This document shows positions 24,557-37,570 of a stretch of DNA of 64,000 bases, piece by piece (position 1 is the first letter of the stretch; each line of letters starts with the position of its first letter). The translations under genes were made by a program, and so were the position numbers. The notes beneath the pieces are model-generated. The model saw only the letters and a program-made list of their open reading frames with translations. It ran no database searches and was not told the origin of the DNA. Where the stretch lies: contig JACGWO010000011.1 in the NCBI GenBank assembly GCA_034509735.1, forward strand, positions 26,954,979 through 27,018,978, in the 5' to 3' direction. The stretch is from Sesamum alatum. Its lineage: Eukaryota; Streptophyta; Magnoliopsida; Lamiales; Pedaliaceae.

Positions 24557-26004
24557 CATTATAAACGCGAGGGATTTCGATTGGTATTAGATCTGAATGG
24601 AGAAATGCAACAAAATTCTCACATCCCATAGCTATTGGAATTTGGAAGTAGTGGGCTACTGATTCCAAGTAAGAATATTATTTACAAGGTTCAATGAATA
24701 TATCTGGATTGATGAATGCCACAATTTTCGACGTGTCAACATCTTACTTGTGAAACTACAATTATTACATTCTCCGACGATTCAAGGGATACGATGATCA
24801 AATTGGTAATATCTCATCCAAGTTTGATAAAAAAAAAAAAGTGATTGTAGTTATATTTTTTTAATTGGGAGTGTGTTTAGTGGAATCGAATTTAACCCAA
24901 CCTGAAAATATACATAACCATTCAGTTTGATGTGGGGTCCACGCTCGAACTGTTCAAAATGATATAATTGCCCACAAACATCATCAAAATGGTCAAGCAT
25001 TCTACGGATCAGCGCAATTTTCTGTAAAATTGGTTCTGGCCCGACCTTGACCCGAGTGTGACCTAGTGCCATTCTTGATCTTCATAACCGTTGATCAAAA
25101 CTAGGTCAAAATCATTCATAACGAATTGTACAACTGAGTCGTTTCTGTAAATATATAGTCGTAAATGTCAGGTATGTTCTTTTTACCAACATCTAACGCT
25201 TTTGAGCTTTTCTTTGTTCCGATTTCATTTCATTAAGTATTGGAGGCTTACAATCAAGGTTTACATGATGTTGCTCTTATCGACTTTTGTGAACGCATAT
25301 ATTATTTGAAAGAAACCTACAACATGGAATCCGAGCAAAGATATAAACATTTAATCTGGGATTCAAATCATAGTCGTAGATTAGGGGTGAAAATCGATTT
25401 AAATACGAATTTGCTTATAGTAATAAAAATACGATTTAATTAAAAAATGAATTTGGCCTATTTTCTATCTTGGTGGAGTTATGGTAATAAGCCCACTCAG
25501 GTGATCAATATATATTTTTTGAATAAATATCGGAATTCAAGATATTATATTACAGAATTTTAAAATTTCGTAACACATATTTCTCTATCTTTTGGATTTA
25601 CTAATTTTTAAATATGCACAAAATAATTATTACAAAAAAATTATTATTATTACAGTTGACTCACTTCCAATAAATAGATTTGCCCCTCTCTCTATATATA
25701 TAGATTCCAAAATGAATCTGACTGTGTATCTAAATAGATTGCACAAATCAAGAATAGTTTTTTATTTAATACAATAGCTAATTGCTAAATTTAATATTAT
25801 TATTTCTTAATTATAACAAATAATTTAATACTATTTTTTCAATTAGGATCTTTAACAATTACTATTTAAATAATAATTTATAGACAAAGACTAAATGTTA
25901 TTTTTTTTGTTGTATGTGATCTCATAGCTGGAATCAGGTGGAGTTTGTATACATGTGTAGCACGTCTAATTCACCTATTTCCGCTTGGTTCTGTATACTA
26001 CGAG
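24557..26004. other. Intergenic DNA, no gene recognised
   Basis: Two short frames (24851-25072 minus, 25240-25443 plus) have no recognisable domain and no neighbouring exons. The rest is AT-rich with no clear terminal repeats. Confidence 0.4.
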
Positions 26005-26500
26005 GTATTGTACTCTCAGTAGGTTTGGCGTAATTATATCTAAATTTTATTTAATTTAAAAAATGACATTTAATTTATCCATCAGTCAAAATTCACAAAA
26101 TATACTGATACCAGCAAAAAATTGAATTACAATTCATATTTATCTCAGATTTATTTATTACTAACTTAATGTTAGATCAAACAAACTTTTTTTGTGACAA
26201 AACTATCCTTATCAGAGTAACGGTGTGCCTCCTCACATGTATTAGTATGTTAAGATGTATAGTACAATTTGGTTAGAAAAGATTTGTTTAACTTGCAACA
26301 AGTTAATATGATGTAAATACAGATTTTCATTCCTTTTTTTGTTGATATTACCAAATTTCGTGAATTTTTTGACACGAATGAATCTATCTATTGGACGGAT
26401 ACAAACGTTAGGGGTATCAAATGTAATTTTTCAAACTATAGAAAATTTATGTGTAATTCTACCAAACATCTAGTGAGGATGGTGTAATTATTATCTCATA
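26005..26500. mobile_element. Mutator-like MITE (family 'GGTTTGGYGTAATTA')
   Basis: The left arm contains AGGTTTGGCGTAATTA; the right arm is its inverted relative (TGTGTAATTCTACCAAACATC..GTAATTATTATC). The arrangement, with an internal TCAAAATTCA..AAATTTCGTGAATTTT inverted pair, is the same as in the 43880-44390 element. Confidence 0.55.
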
Positions 26501-27505
26501 TTACTAATAATATTTTATATTCTTTTGTTTTATTTTTTCATAAAAAAGTTAATATGCAAAAGTACTAATTAAGGATTCACAAATCCAACCTGGATTTTGG
26601 GATCCAAGATGCCCTTTTAGCAAATTCAATTTAATTCATTCACACGTCCCTAGCAACACCGGCTTTTCTTGTTACCATACATTTCTTATTTATTTATTTA
26701 TTAGCTTTTGACTATAAGTATTTATATTCCACATCAGAAATAAAATTAATTCTATTCGAGACGAAAGAAAAAGAGTTAAGACTCTCCTCCTAATAAGTGT
26801 GACGTTTAAAATTTCGAATCCTTATCATTGATAAGAATATGTCTCATTTCTAACTCATTTATTAGTTATTACTGACCAACAACTTGTTAGTACGCATCTT
26901 TTGCTCAAGGAGGTTTTCCAATTCTATCTTTCACATGATGTCGGTCGCGCTTGTTCATTTCAAACAAAACGCTTTTATGAGAGGTATTGTCTATTTTAAA
27001 AATGAAAGCGGGACGGATTTTACTGAACCCAAAATTTGTCCTACGTAACTTTTGCAATAATCAACGCCCACATATGTCCTGCTCGTGAGCTCAACCAAAC
27101 CCGACCCGACCTGCTTTGAACCTGAAATTTACTCCCATCCTAACCTGACTCTGTTAAACGAATCCGACTCAATAAACCTGATTAAATTTTCTATTCTTTT
27201 TAATCAATCGATATCAATATAATTTTTTTAACAAAAATTAGAATTGTTATTTATAAGTACCTAATAAGCTAATATTATATTAAAATAAAAATTAAATATA
27301 TTTTTATAAATTAAAATTAAAACCAATCGAACCCAAACCCCACCTCGAGTGAGGTATCGCTCTATCCGTCTTATTTTCCATCCCAAATAAATATCACATA
27401 ATTTTATTTTGGAAAGAAACTTTCCTTCATGTAGGTCACCCCCACCCTTAAATTTGAAGCACAATATGGAAGTCACATAGGCTTAGTAGCTTTCACCATA
27501 CCTCC
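26501..27505. other. Intergenic DNA with one SINE-like segment
   Basis: About 26770-26890 has tRNA-like boxes (GAGTTAAGACTCTCC and ATTTCGAATCC), so it may be a SINE head. The rest, including the moderately GC-rich 26990-27160, shows no gene. Confidence 0.3.
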
Positions 27506-27815
27506 CATTATATATTCTTTAATTACATTTACACTCCTAATCTGTAGTTTATTTATACAAATTATCCTTATTTTATTATAATTACAACAACCACTCTGAC
27601 AATTAAAAAGTAATGGTAATTGTGTAATAATGTTGACTTATTTTTGGGAGGAGGGGGGGTGTATGTGAAATTTTTCAAACAACAAGGACGATTGGTATAA
27701 ATGATGTTGACGTTTTTTATGAGTGCATGTATAATTATTTAAAAAAATAGAGGTGATTTGTGTAAATTTATCATAAAATAGGGTGTAAATGTAGTTATCC
27801 TTGGCAATTCCATTG
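27506..27815. mobile_element. Short Mutator-like MITE
   Basis: Left AATTACATTTACACTCCTAA and right GGTGTAAATGTAGTTATCC are inverted relatives of the ends of the 42296-43548 element, with the same ACAAATTATCC inner motif. About 300 bp. The target duplication is not clear. Confidence 0.55.
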
Positions 27816-28895
27816 TGACATTAGGATATGTTTTCTTTTTTGTTCTTTTCGAAGCGTAATATTGCATATATTATTATATTAAAGATATTTCAAATTAAAT
27901 GAGAAATTTTACATATCAACTATTTATATTGTATTTTTTTAAAATATAAATAATGCAGCATAGCTAGCAATTGCGTTGAAATTAAAAAAAAAATAAAGCG
28001 CACCATAATTAGCAAATCAAATTTTTTATTATAAATTAATATATACATTAAATTGAATTATATATATTATGTGAATAAAATATTTTTTAGATGTATATGT
28101 AGCACATTTTATATGCATGACACATATATATAAAATATAATATAAAAATAATATTAATTTGTAATAAAAAATTGGAGCTCGTATTCAAAACAATTTAAAA
28201 GTAAAAAGTGTTAGTGGTCCACATAATAGGCTAGCCTTTATTAATTATTTGCAGAGTGTTTATAATTATATTTGATTCATGAAAAATTTAAAATAAATCA
28301 CTAATACGTGACAAATACAATACTAATTAACATATAATTAGGTGAGTGTAACTAAACCTAATTCAAACCATGTTCGTGTAGGGCATGGCCATACCTTAGG
28401 TTAGAAATTTATTTTAGTCAGATCGTGAACGTATGCAGAAAATATGAAAAAAAAAAAAGAAAGAAAAAAAGATAGTTGTACGACATGAAATTTATGTGGT
28501 TATGAGAATTCTCCTATGCTCGTGGTTGCCTGAGATCGGTGTGTACTAGGATTATCTTCATTGAATTACAATAAAATGTCATTCATCAACTATTTATACT
28601 AGGACATCTTCTGTACAACGTTGTTATGTTAGGTAGATTTCCACACTCCAACACCATGGAGGGTTTTCGATCACCACTATATATGTAACCACAAGAAAAG
28701 TAGAAGTGCTTGTTGGTTCAACTGATAAGAACGTATTATTTCCACTCAAATAGTTGTATGCTTGATTCTCTCCGTCGACATGAGGACTATCTAGATTGAT
28801 AATTTGTAAATGTTCTTATAAACAAGTTATCATCTTAAGAGCATACTTTGATCATGATAGTGGTCAAGTCGAAACCACTTTTTCTTTTTTGGATA
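27816..28895. other. AT-rich intergenic DNA
   Basis: No coding signal. A SINE-like head (TTGGTTCAACTGATAAGAACG) lies at about 28735. Confidence 0.35.
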
Positions 28896-29310
28896 AGTAA
28901 CAGCCACCTCTCCTGAGGTTTGGCATAATTACAAATATCTTCTCGTTGTTTGAAAAAATATAAATACCCCCTAAGGTTTATAATTTTTAACCAAAGGCTT
29001 GAAATTGACCATTTTGCCCTTGAATTTTTTTATTAAAAAATCATCAAGGCAAATTGCATTATTGCTTTTGTGTGTAAAAAACTTAAGAAACACCTCCATG
29101 CGCATTGTAGTCCAACAAAAAAATAAGAATTAAATAAAAATCAATCCAGTGCATAAGGGTATTTTCGCCAGTTCATCCATAAAAATGGATGAAAATGAAT
29201 TATTTGTCAGTTGGTTACAAACATTTTGGAGTATTTATAATTTTTCAAACAATAAGAAATATTTATAATTATACCAAACTTGATAAAAAATAACTGCAAT
29301 TTATCTTTCT
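28896..29310. mobile_element. Mutator-like MITE
   Basis: Left arm GAGGTTTGGCATAATTACAAATATCTTCTC..TTGTTTGAAAAAATATAAATA; the right arm is its inverted copy (TATTTATAATTTTTCAAACAATAAGAAATATTTATAATTATACCAAAC). About 415 bp. The same family has a copy at 49268-49720. Confidence 0.6.
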
Positions 29311-30224
29311 TTTTTCTCTTTTTAAAGAATTGGGTGTGATTGTTTGTGTAGTGTAGGGTCAAAACTTAGTGAATTCTGAAACATGATTAGATGGCCCACT
29401 CTTTTCAACATCCCATGTGTGAAATTTGCCTCCCCTTTAGGGAAAAATGAAACCCAAAGTGTTTGATGCTTCCTTTCCCACATTCATTCATTTAGTGTGC
29501 AATATACTTCTCCTTTTCATTTATTTCTTATGACTAGATTCACAAATTAGGTCTTGCAGGGGTTCATTTATTATAATTACTTTGCAAATTTGAATTTAAT
29601 TTGGTTGAATCTACTTAATCAATCTTTCTAAATAAGATATATTCGATGTTGAATACATAGGTAGTTGAATGATTGATGCACATTTTTTAAAAATAAAAAA
29701 TATATTACACATACACTTTGTGCATAAATCACTGAGAATAATATGATTTAATTCTAACCAATGAATGAATGTAGATTTAAACAGGATTTTGATAAAAAAA
29801 AAAATAATCAAATGATTCCATTTTAAATGAATCTAAAGTCCATCACAATATTGCCACAAATAGCTTAAAATGAGAATTTAAGTATTTCGAATAATTTGAA
29901 ACATAGGATAATCGAAACAAATGTAGTGAATTTATTATCATGGATTTAAAATTCTTAACTCCAAATACATCAATCCAAAGTTAAGAGTTATGAGTTATCT
30001 TTTAACCGATGTGCCGCCCCATCCAAACTCCCCACCTGATCATGTCATTTGCCCTGATCGCCTTGCCGAGGTGAGGCTTGGGTCCAAAAAGAGAAGCAGT
30101 GCCTCACCTCAGATTCACATAATAAGTAAAATAACGTTAAAAGTAGTGGTATTTCGCTTTCGTCTTTCTGCTCCCACTTATGCTACACATCTAAAGTTAT
30201 TTCACATGACATTTTCAAGATTTT
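29311..30224. other. Intergenic DNA
   Basis: No gene recognised. The frame starting 29990 has a short GC-richer segment (30010-30110) but no domain. Confidence 0.35.
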
Positions 30225-30600
30225 TGAAAATTTATATTTTGTCATCCGAACTATGTCGCTTTTTATACTTTATCCTCTAATATTTTTGGTATCAACTTAG
30301 CATCTCAATTTTTCAAATTTTGCAAGTTACCATATATGACCGTTTTTATCGATTTTCTATTAAGAAAACATCACATACAGTGCATATGTGTATCTGGAGA
30401 GAAAAAAAAAATTGCCCTAAAAAATATCACATAGGCACTGCATGTGATGTTTTTCGGTAAAAAATTGATCGAAAAACGGTCATATATGGTAACTTGCAAT
30501 TTTCTTAAAGTTGAGATGGTAAGTTGAAATAAAAAATAATTTAGATGACAACGTGTAAAAACGGATATAATTAAGATAGCAAAGTATAATTTATCCTTTT
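30225..30600. mobile_element. Fold-back MITE
   Basis: The two halves are inverted repeats through GCAAGTTACCATATATGACC, AACATCACATGCAGTGC and their complements, with only ~50 bases between them. The outer ends are TTATACTTTATCCTC-like and its relative ATAATTTATCC. Confidence 0.6.
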
Positions 30601-31286
30601 ATAAAATTGACATGTTAGGAGTTTATAAATATTTTTAGAGATATTTAAAAAATATTTGGGGGCATGAACTCGATTTTATTAACGTACAAAGTACAATAAT
30701 TACCGTCATTAAGATCTCATTAATTAGGTAAAAAGAAAAAAGTTATGAAAATCCGCCAGATATCATCCATCAAGAAAACTGCCTCTCTCTCTCTCGCTCT
30801 CTCTCTAGAAATAGACGAGCAGGCCACCCAAACTCAACAGAACTGCAGAAGCAGAATCAATTTTTTAGATAGAGAAAAGCCTCTCACTCTCATTAACCAA
30901 TTGTACATTCACTGAGAGAGAAAACAACTGTTGGGTTATAGATACAGCCATGAGAACGTATGCATACATGTATAATCTATTGATTCTTGAATATATAGTT
31001 GGACTCGTGCACATGAGCAGCTAGAAGAGGCAAATTCATTTCCAAGTGTTCTTGTTTGGTTGATATGTGGCGGATCTTTGAACCCTGACGAAGAAATCCT
31101 CCGTTTCTTGATAAGGAACGCTTCGAGATTTACTACTTCGCCTGAGTTTCTTGCAATGTGAAGTTGAATTCGAATTTTCGTTTCTCGAAAACCGGATTGG
31201 GAGGGGTTAGGTTTGTTTTTCGGTTCGGATTGGGGTTTTCGGGAAAAAAATTAATCAGTTGAATACGGAGAAGTAACAGTAAGGGG
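30601..31286 (+). promoter_or_regulatory. Upstream region and 5' UTR of the ELMO-domain gene
   Basis: A CT-rich microsatellite (30780-30808) and a leader-like, less AT-rich segment from about 30810 precede the start codon. Upstream ATGs (30951, 31262-type) could make short upstream frames. No convincing TATA box was picked out, and the transcription start is not known. Confidence 0.45.
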
Positions 31287-31712
31287 ATGGATGATAGAGG
31301 CGGCGGCGGCGGCGGCGGCGGTGGATCTTTTGTGGCAGTGAGGCGAATATCGCAAGGACTCGATCGTGGAAGTGCTTGCCATTCTACTTCTGGTATATTC
31401 CTTTGTGTTATGCTCGTTCTTTTTTCTTTTTAATCCGTAGTTTTTATTTTTATTTTTTCTCTCTCTCTATCTTTTCAATATTCACCCAGCTTTATCATAC
31501 TCGTGTTCGTCTACCTTTCTCCTCTATTTTTGCGTGTGGTTATCCCTGGATGTCTGAAACTATATACGAGTGTGCGGTGGATATTGCGAGTGTCCTGGAT
31601 CTGTGAATTGGAAAAATTAACGTGTATTGATGCCTACTTGCATTGAGATTTTTGGTTAGTTTTCTACTTTTGTTTGGTTTCCGATTTGCTATTCCGGAAT
31701 CCATGTTCTCTT

Positions 31713-31747
<35 letters not shown>

Positions 31748-34700
31748 TAATAGATATGTGTGTGTGTATATATATATTCTGTTTTTTATTTTTCTCACTG
31801 TTTGCTTACAATTTGAGGGATATACCTTGATATTTGCAGTTATGTTTCTAAGTTTTTGTTCTATAGATATTTTACATTCTTCATACTGTTGGATTCTGTA
31901 TGCAAGTTTTTGGGACTTTTGGAGGTTTAATATTCTTATTTTATGTTATACTATCATCAGTAATTTTGTATATGAGCTCATTTTATTTTTGATATAAAAG
32001 TATATGAGCTCATTAATAAATCACATCTTAAGTTTCTGTAACCTCTTCTGGACCTATATTTACTATTGGACTAATGGGTAAAAGTTAAAAAGACCTGTAA
32101 CTTTCACTTTCATGTTCTTATAAATGGGGTTTTTATGTTGAAGAACCAGAGTATAATGCTTGGGTACTAATCACTAATTTTGATGATTTTATTTTGATGC
32201 ATTAAGTTGCTGTAAACTTTTTTTTTTTTTGTCCTTTTGCCGTGCTAAGTTCGACTTTATCAAGGATAGGATATGGTAGAGTGACCCTTTTGTCATCTTA
32301 ATTCTATAGTTGCTTTATTTAGCTTTTTTAGTAGCAATGAACAGGTGGACAATTTCCACTGTCCTCTATATTATTGTGTTTCTTAGTGATTTAAGAGGGA
32401 AAAGGAATATACCTGATTGAGGTTATGGACTGCCTGTACCTGATACTTTTGATTATTTAAATACTAATATAAAAAACAGTTTAGGCAATAGAATGCAACT
32501 GTTTACCATTTGGAGCTGTTCTCTCAAAATTAGAGCGGCGGTATGTGAACATGACTTGATAAAGCATGTGCTGTGTTACTAATGGTATTGGGTTTTTAGC
32601 AGGATCTTGTGTTACATGTTTACTGACAAAACATGAACTGGTTTACTAGTACTGTTAAGTTTTAGCAGGGTCTTGTTTGCATGTTTATTTTTTATTGATC
32701 TCTTTGATGTATGAAATGGACTTACTAGACCCAATAGAGCAATATTCTTGTGTTTTTCATTCATTATATAAGACATTCTGAGCTAATTTTATCTGTTTAT
32801 ACATTTCATTTAGCATATCATATACCAAGAGGAAACTCTCGCAAGATTATAGCATTTCTTTCTGTATTTTTGCCAATCATTTTCTTTCTCTACAGCGGAG
32901 GCTGTGGCAGGATCAACTGCGTGGCTTGGGAGAGGCCTTTCATGTGTTTGTGCTCAGAGAAGAGACAGTGATGCTCGTGCATCATTTGATTTGACACCTG
33001 GACAGGTAATATTCTGCTGGGTTGAATTATATGAATCTTTGATATCCAACGCTTGTTCAGTGCAGTTCTTATCACTTGACATTGTTGCAAGAGAACCAGG
33101 ACTGCTGTTGTATGGCATTGTTAGGCATCTTCTGCAGAACTGCGTCATTTCATCCCATTTTCATGAATTACTCCATGATCCAGTTTTCTTTCCCGTGAAT
33201 GATGTGTAATAGTTTGCAATGATTTTTAGAGTTAACTGCTAATCTAAGTTTTGGTTAAATCTGCATACCATTCTGACTAGTAGTCGTGGATTTGTATTTT
33301 AATACAATATCTAGATTGCAGAGGATGGATGGACACAGAAGATATAGGTTGCCCATTGGGGCTAAGTGGGAATCCGGGATGGACACTTTCAGTAATCTTG
33401 GCTTTTCCACGTGTAAATTAAAGAAAGTGAAAGTTTTTGCACCCCTTGAGTTTCCCACTTTACCCCCTTTTTGTTTCTTTTAGTCTACTTTCAGGTTTGT
33501 CCCCCAAAAATTTATGCATGGCCTCCTTATGTGTGATGTAGGAGTCTATTTTAACTCTCTAATTAATCCTTTAATCAACATACAACCGTAGAACAGCCAG
33601 ATTTCTAGGTCGTGTCCTCACATTTCTGAGCTTCTTTTACCTCCTCTGCCACCTGAAAATTTCTTACCTTTTTAGTTTCATTTCATTTTCATTTTTCAAT
33701 AGATTTTTCTTAAACTGAAAGCTGCAGCACGGAAATGAGAAAAGTTGCAAAGAGGCATGGCTCTAAGATTTCTGATTTCATGGATATTTTCATGTGGTTG
33801 CATCGACTATTTCTTCCTCTTTGTAATAAGATCAAATTACAAATTTTATGACCATAAACTGGACCGAAGTTGACTGTATATCATATATAACTCCAGAACG
33901 TTTTCACTTAGATTTCTACATTTTATTTTTAGGATCAATTTTTGAATATGATGTATTTTCTGCAGTGATTTGGTTGTTGGGACATGAGAGCCAATTCGTG
34001 TAGCATTCTCCCTCAGTCAGAAAAAAATTATTATCGACACACCATGATCAAACTGCACATTCAGTTTTAGTTAAAGATAATTCCTTTTTGTTTACGTAGG
34101 TTCACTATGCTTATGGCACTTGAAAAACTCTGATAATTAACAAAATTGTTGGAGGGAAAAAACAACATATGTGCAGATATTTAATTAATAGAAGAATAAA
34201 CCTTGTTTTGAGTTGGCTCAGCTTCCCAAAGTCATGATTGCACTTTATAGATCACTTGTTTCTTGCATGCATACCTGATTTTTATACCACTTTATGTGTC
34301 AGGAAGAATGCCTAGAGAGGCTACAGAACCGATTGGATGTTGCCTATGACAGTTCTATTCCTGAACATCAGGTATACTTCAAAAAGCTACTGTGCAATAT
34401 CTTCACTTCAGCAGTTCAGCTGTATGCCTTCTTTTATTTTATAGGAAGCCCTGTGCGCATTGTGGCATGCTGCCTTTCCTGGGGAGGAACTCCATGGTTT
34501 AATATCAGAGCAGTGGAAGGAAATGGGTTGGCAGGGAAAAGACCCATCAACAGATTTTCGGTATGTTTTTGTTAACCCATCAGCAGGGGAGGAACTTTGT
34601 TTCAGTATCTTGGAATAAAATCAATAAATGACAGAAGTTTTTCTCTTCTCATGTTTGTAACCCTTTAACTTATGGCCTATTCTTTCAGAGGTGGGGGTTT

Positions 34701-37211
34701 CATATCTCTGGAAAATTTGTTGTACTTCGCGAGGAACTTTCCGGTATGATCACGCTCTCTCCTCCGTCTCTACTTCTCTCTGCGGGTGCATGGATGTCAG
34801 TGTGTATGATGTGGATGTAGATGTAGATGTATGGTTTTGTGTTCTGCAGATTTTTTGTGTTTAAGGTTCAATTCTCATCAATGTGATGGTAGAATATATG
34901 GATTTGCATCAGTGTTTCTGGTTACATGCTTTTGGCTCCTACTTTTGGACCATACTGGTACGGCAGCTTATTATTAGAACTTGACCCGCATTCTTTGTCC
35001 ATCCTGCACATTAATGTAAAAAAATGACTACGTTAGTTTTCATATAAATATTCTTATTAGGAGTTGAGAAAGCGTCCAGTTTGACTAGGTACATTTGACA
35101 CACGTCAGGGTTCTGTATTCTGGTGCTGACTGCTAGTTCATAAATTTGAAATTCAAATCTCTCCACTTTAACTTGCTTGATTGTGATTTGCTTTTCTATC
35201 ATTTGGGCTGTTTTGAACTCAAATTGGTCTCAGGAGACAATCTTAACTTTATACCTACGAAGGAAACTTTTTTATGGTAGAAGAAATATTATTTGAAATC
35301 TTGCTCTGTCTTCTATAGTCATTAGCGAGAAATTGCTCTCTCTGGATACTTGAATTGTGGTCAAAGTTGAGGCGAAACTCACTCGCATATACATTTATGA
35401 TTCTTTTCTTTCCTTTAGACTCTAATGTCTTGGCACATATGGTTGGATTGTGGAATGCGAATCTCCATAGGTAGGGGACTCTACAGACTGAAAAAGGCAA
35501 AAAGGTTGCATTAATTGCTGTTGGAGAGGCAAAGATATCACTCATTACCACATGAGACCTCATATGGATTCCCATCCTTCATTGCAACTTGCTTGATATT
35601 TACTTGTCGGTCGCTTATCTATATATCCTTATTTTTGCTAAACAGTACTGTGAAAAAATTTACCATCTCTTTTTCGGCAGAAATCTTTTCAGGAGCTTCT
35701 CTGGAAGCAGGAAGGTGACCGATCATTGTGGGAATACCCATTTGCTGTAGCTGGTGTCAACATCACATTCATGCTTATTCAGATGCTTGATCTTGAAGCA
35801 GGTAACTTGCTGAATGTCTTGGTACGGAAGTATCAAAATATATATTTCAATTTTATTGTTTTCTCTCTTTCTTTCCTCTTTGAATTTCGTTTCTTGAAAT
35901 GGATCTGAATCCTTCAACTGCTTGCAGCTGATAATTAGTTTTTATCTGATGTTCTCTATTTCTATTAGCATCAAACTTGTAATTTATTCAACATTTTTGA
36001 CCTTTCTGGAAATGAAAATAATCTTAGATCTAAATTATGCATTTATTGGGTTCAAATCAGTTAGTTGGTCATTCAGATCTTTCCATTTCTTGCTTGCTCC
36101 AAAAATTGGGATTTAGTGAGCCAGCTAAACTTCTTGTTCTTAGTTTTTGACCGATGCTTCTTGATGGTTTGAATGAATGTTGTTATTTAGTGTAATGGCT
36201 CGGTGATGTCTTCTGCCTGTGGCTAGCCAAAATTCTTTTCTGGAGATTTTGGCTTATTCTTTTGTCAATGATGTTCATTTTGATCTTTCCATTTCTTGCT
36301 TGCTCCAAAAACTGGGATTTTGTGAGCACAGCTAAAATTCTTGTTCTAGTTTTTGACCGATGCTTCTTGATGATTTGAATGAATCTTGTTATTTAATGTA
36401 ATGGCTCGGTAATGTCTTCTGCCTGTGGGCTTGCCAAAATTCTTTCTGGGATTTTGGCCTATGCTTTTGTCAATGATGTGACTGAAGAAATGATGGACTG
36501 CAGACAATAGGTTCCTTGGTTGGACTCCGTTGCTCGCGCAGTGGCAATAGTTATTATGTTGCCAAGTGTAACCCTCATCGATATCTAAGTGAATATGTGA
36601 AATAAGTATCTGCTTTTGTTTATCAGCTAATCTATTTGCTTCATCTTTTGCAGTGAAGCCCCGAACGCTTGTGGGAGCAACCTTCTTGAAATTTCTTGCA
36701 GGTAATATTTTGCATCTTCACTGTCGTCTTTGTTGAAAGCCTTCTGCTGGGTTGCAAAACATAAGTGCTATCTGTTTGATAGCAATTAAAAAGTGTTTGG
36801 GGTAGACTTGCTCTTTGTTTAATATTTACCTATTTTGCACTTACTCTTCCCTTTGCTCAGCAGAAAATGAATCAGCATTTGACCTTCTATATTGTATCAC
36901 ATTCAAGCTACTGGACCAACAATGGCTTGCGATGCGTGCTTCTTATATGGATTTCAATGTAAGTTGTCACCAATTGTAGTTGGTTAGAATAATGCAAATA
37001 AATACTTTTCCGTACGTTTGTCTCCTTTCCCAAACTTCTCTTCCTTAAAAATCCTAGTCATTACTATACATCTATACATGTGTGTAATCCAAGTATGTTG
37101 TGTTTTCAGGCTGTGATGAAAGCTACCCGTCGTCAGCTGGAGACGGAGCTTCTCCAAGAAGACATCACATGTCTAGAGGAGTTGCCTTCCTACAGCCTTC
37201 TTAGTCGGTAG
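31287..37211 (+). CDS. ELMO domain-containing protein
   Basis: Nine coding exons: 31287-31392, 32896-33005, 34303-34371, 34445-34560, 34689-34743, 35681-35801, 36654-36701, 36864-36958 and 37110-37211, giving 273 residues. All junctions are GT-AG and all phases agree. The N-terminus is MDDR followed by nine Gly from a GGC repeat. The ELMO domain spans roughly residues 75-240: ERLQNRLDVAYD, then the family hallmark LWHAAFPGEELHGLISEQWK, WQGKDPSTDFRGGGFISLEN, LWKQEGDRSLWEYPFAVAGV and FKLLDQQWLAMRASYMDF. ELMO-domain proteins act with, or as GTPase-activating proteins for, small GTPases. In plants they are linked to trafficking and cytoskeletal signalling, but the target of this one is unknown. 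The domain looks complete and the C-terminus short. The start is the ATG giving an uninterrupted frame into exon 2. Exon 8 has a tandem NAGNAG acceptor. Confidence 0.94.
31700..31771. repeat. (TC)n(TA)n(TG)n microsatellite in ELMO intron 1
   Basis: Compound dinucleotide run directly after the TCTCTTTCTCTC tract. Confidence 0.9.
36076..36480 (+). repeat. Tandem duplication in ELMO intron 6
   Basis: Two copies with a 206-base period (36076-36281 and 36282-36480). Both start GATCTTTCCATTTCTTGCTT and end near TTTTGTCAATGATGT, with about 10% differences. Non-coding. Confidence 0.9.
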
Positions 37212-37454
37212 CATAATAGGTAGCTAAGAAATGAATATCATTTTTGATACCAGACTTGGTATCCCTACTGGGTGCTGTGTTTGGACTGCTGGTGTTGGCA
37301 ACCTCTAGGGATTGCAAGGTTTTGGCTTTTATGATTCTTGGGTGGGGAAAAACTTGAAAAAGACTCAGCAGAAAATCTGTAATGCTGAGTTCCGAATAGC
37401 AGTAGAATGTTGGTGATAGCAAAGCTCTTTGCAGTCAATTGATTTTCTGATTTT
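37212..37454. other. ELMO gene 3' UTR
   Basis: Sequence after the TAG, GC-richer than its surroundings, extends to roughly 37450. Part of it (37282-37330) is duplicated at 38283-38330. Confidence 0.5.
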
Positions 37455-37570
37455 TGCCTGTAGTTGTGGAGTCCAGTCACCATGGCTGTCCACGCCACCA
37501 CATCCTTCACTGGCAACTCTTCGTGCATGCACCACCCATGTATTCTCCATGAAGTTGCTGACCAAAATTT
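37455..37570 (-). pseudogene. PPR-protein gene fragment
   Basis: On the minus strand, SNFMENTWVVHARRV in one frame and EELPVKDVVAWTAMVTGL in the next match successive parts of a pentatricopeptide repeat (..VHARRVFDEMPVKDVVAWTAMITGL.. pattern). A frameshift between them and the short length show a decayed fragment. PPR proteins bind organellar RNA; this copy cannot. Confidence 0.65.

Noticed and set aside
26770..26890. Confident SINE call
   Set aside because: tRNA-like boxes are plausible but degenerate, and I found no target duplication or definite 3' tail; kept only as a tentative note.
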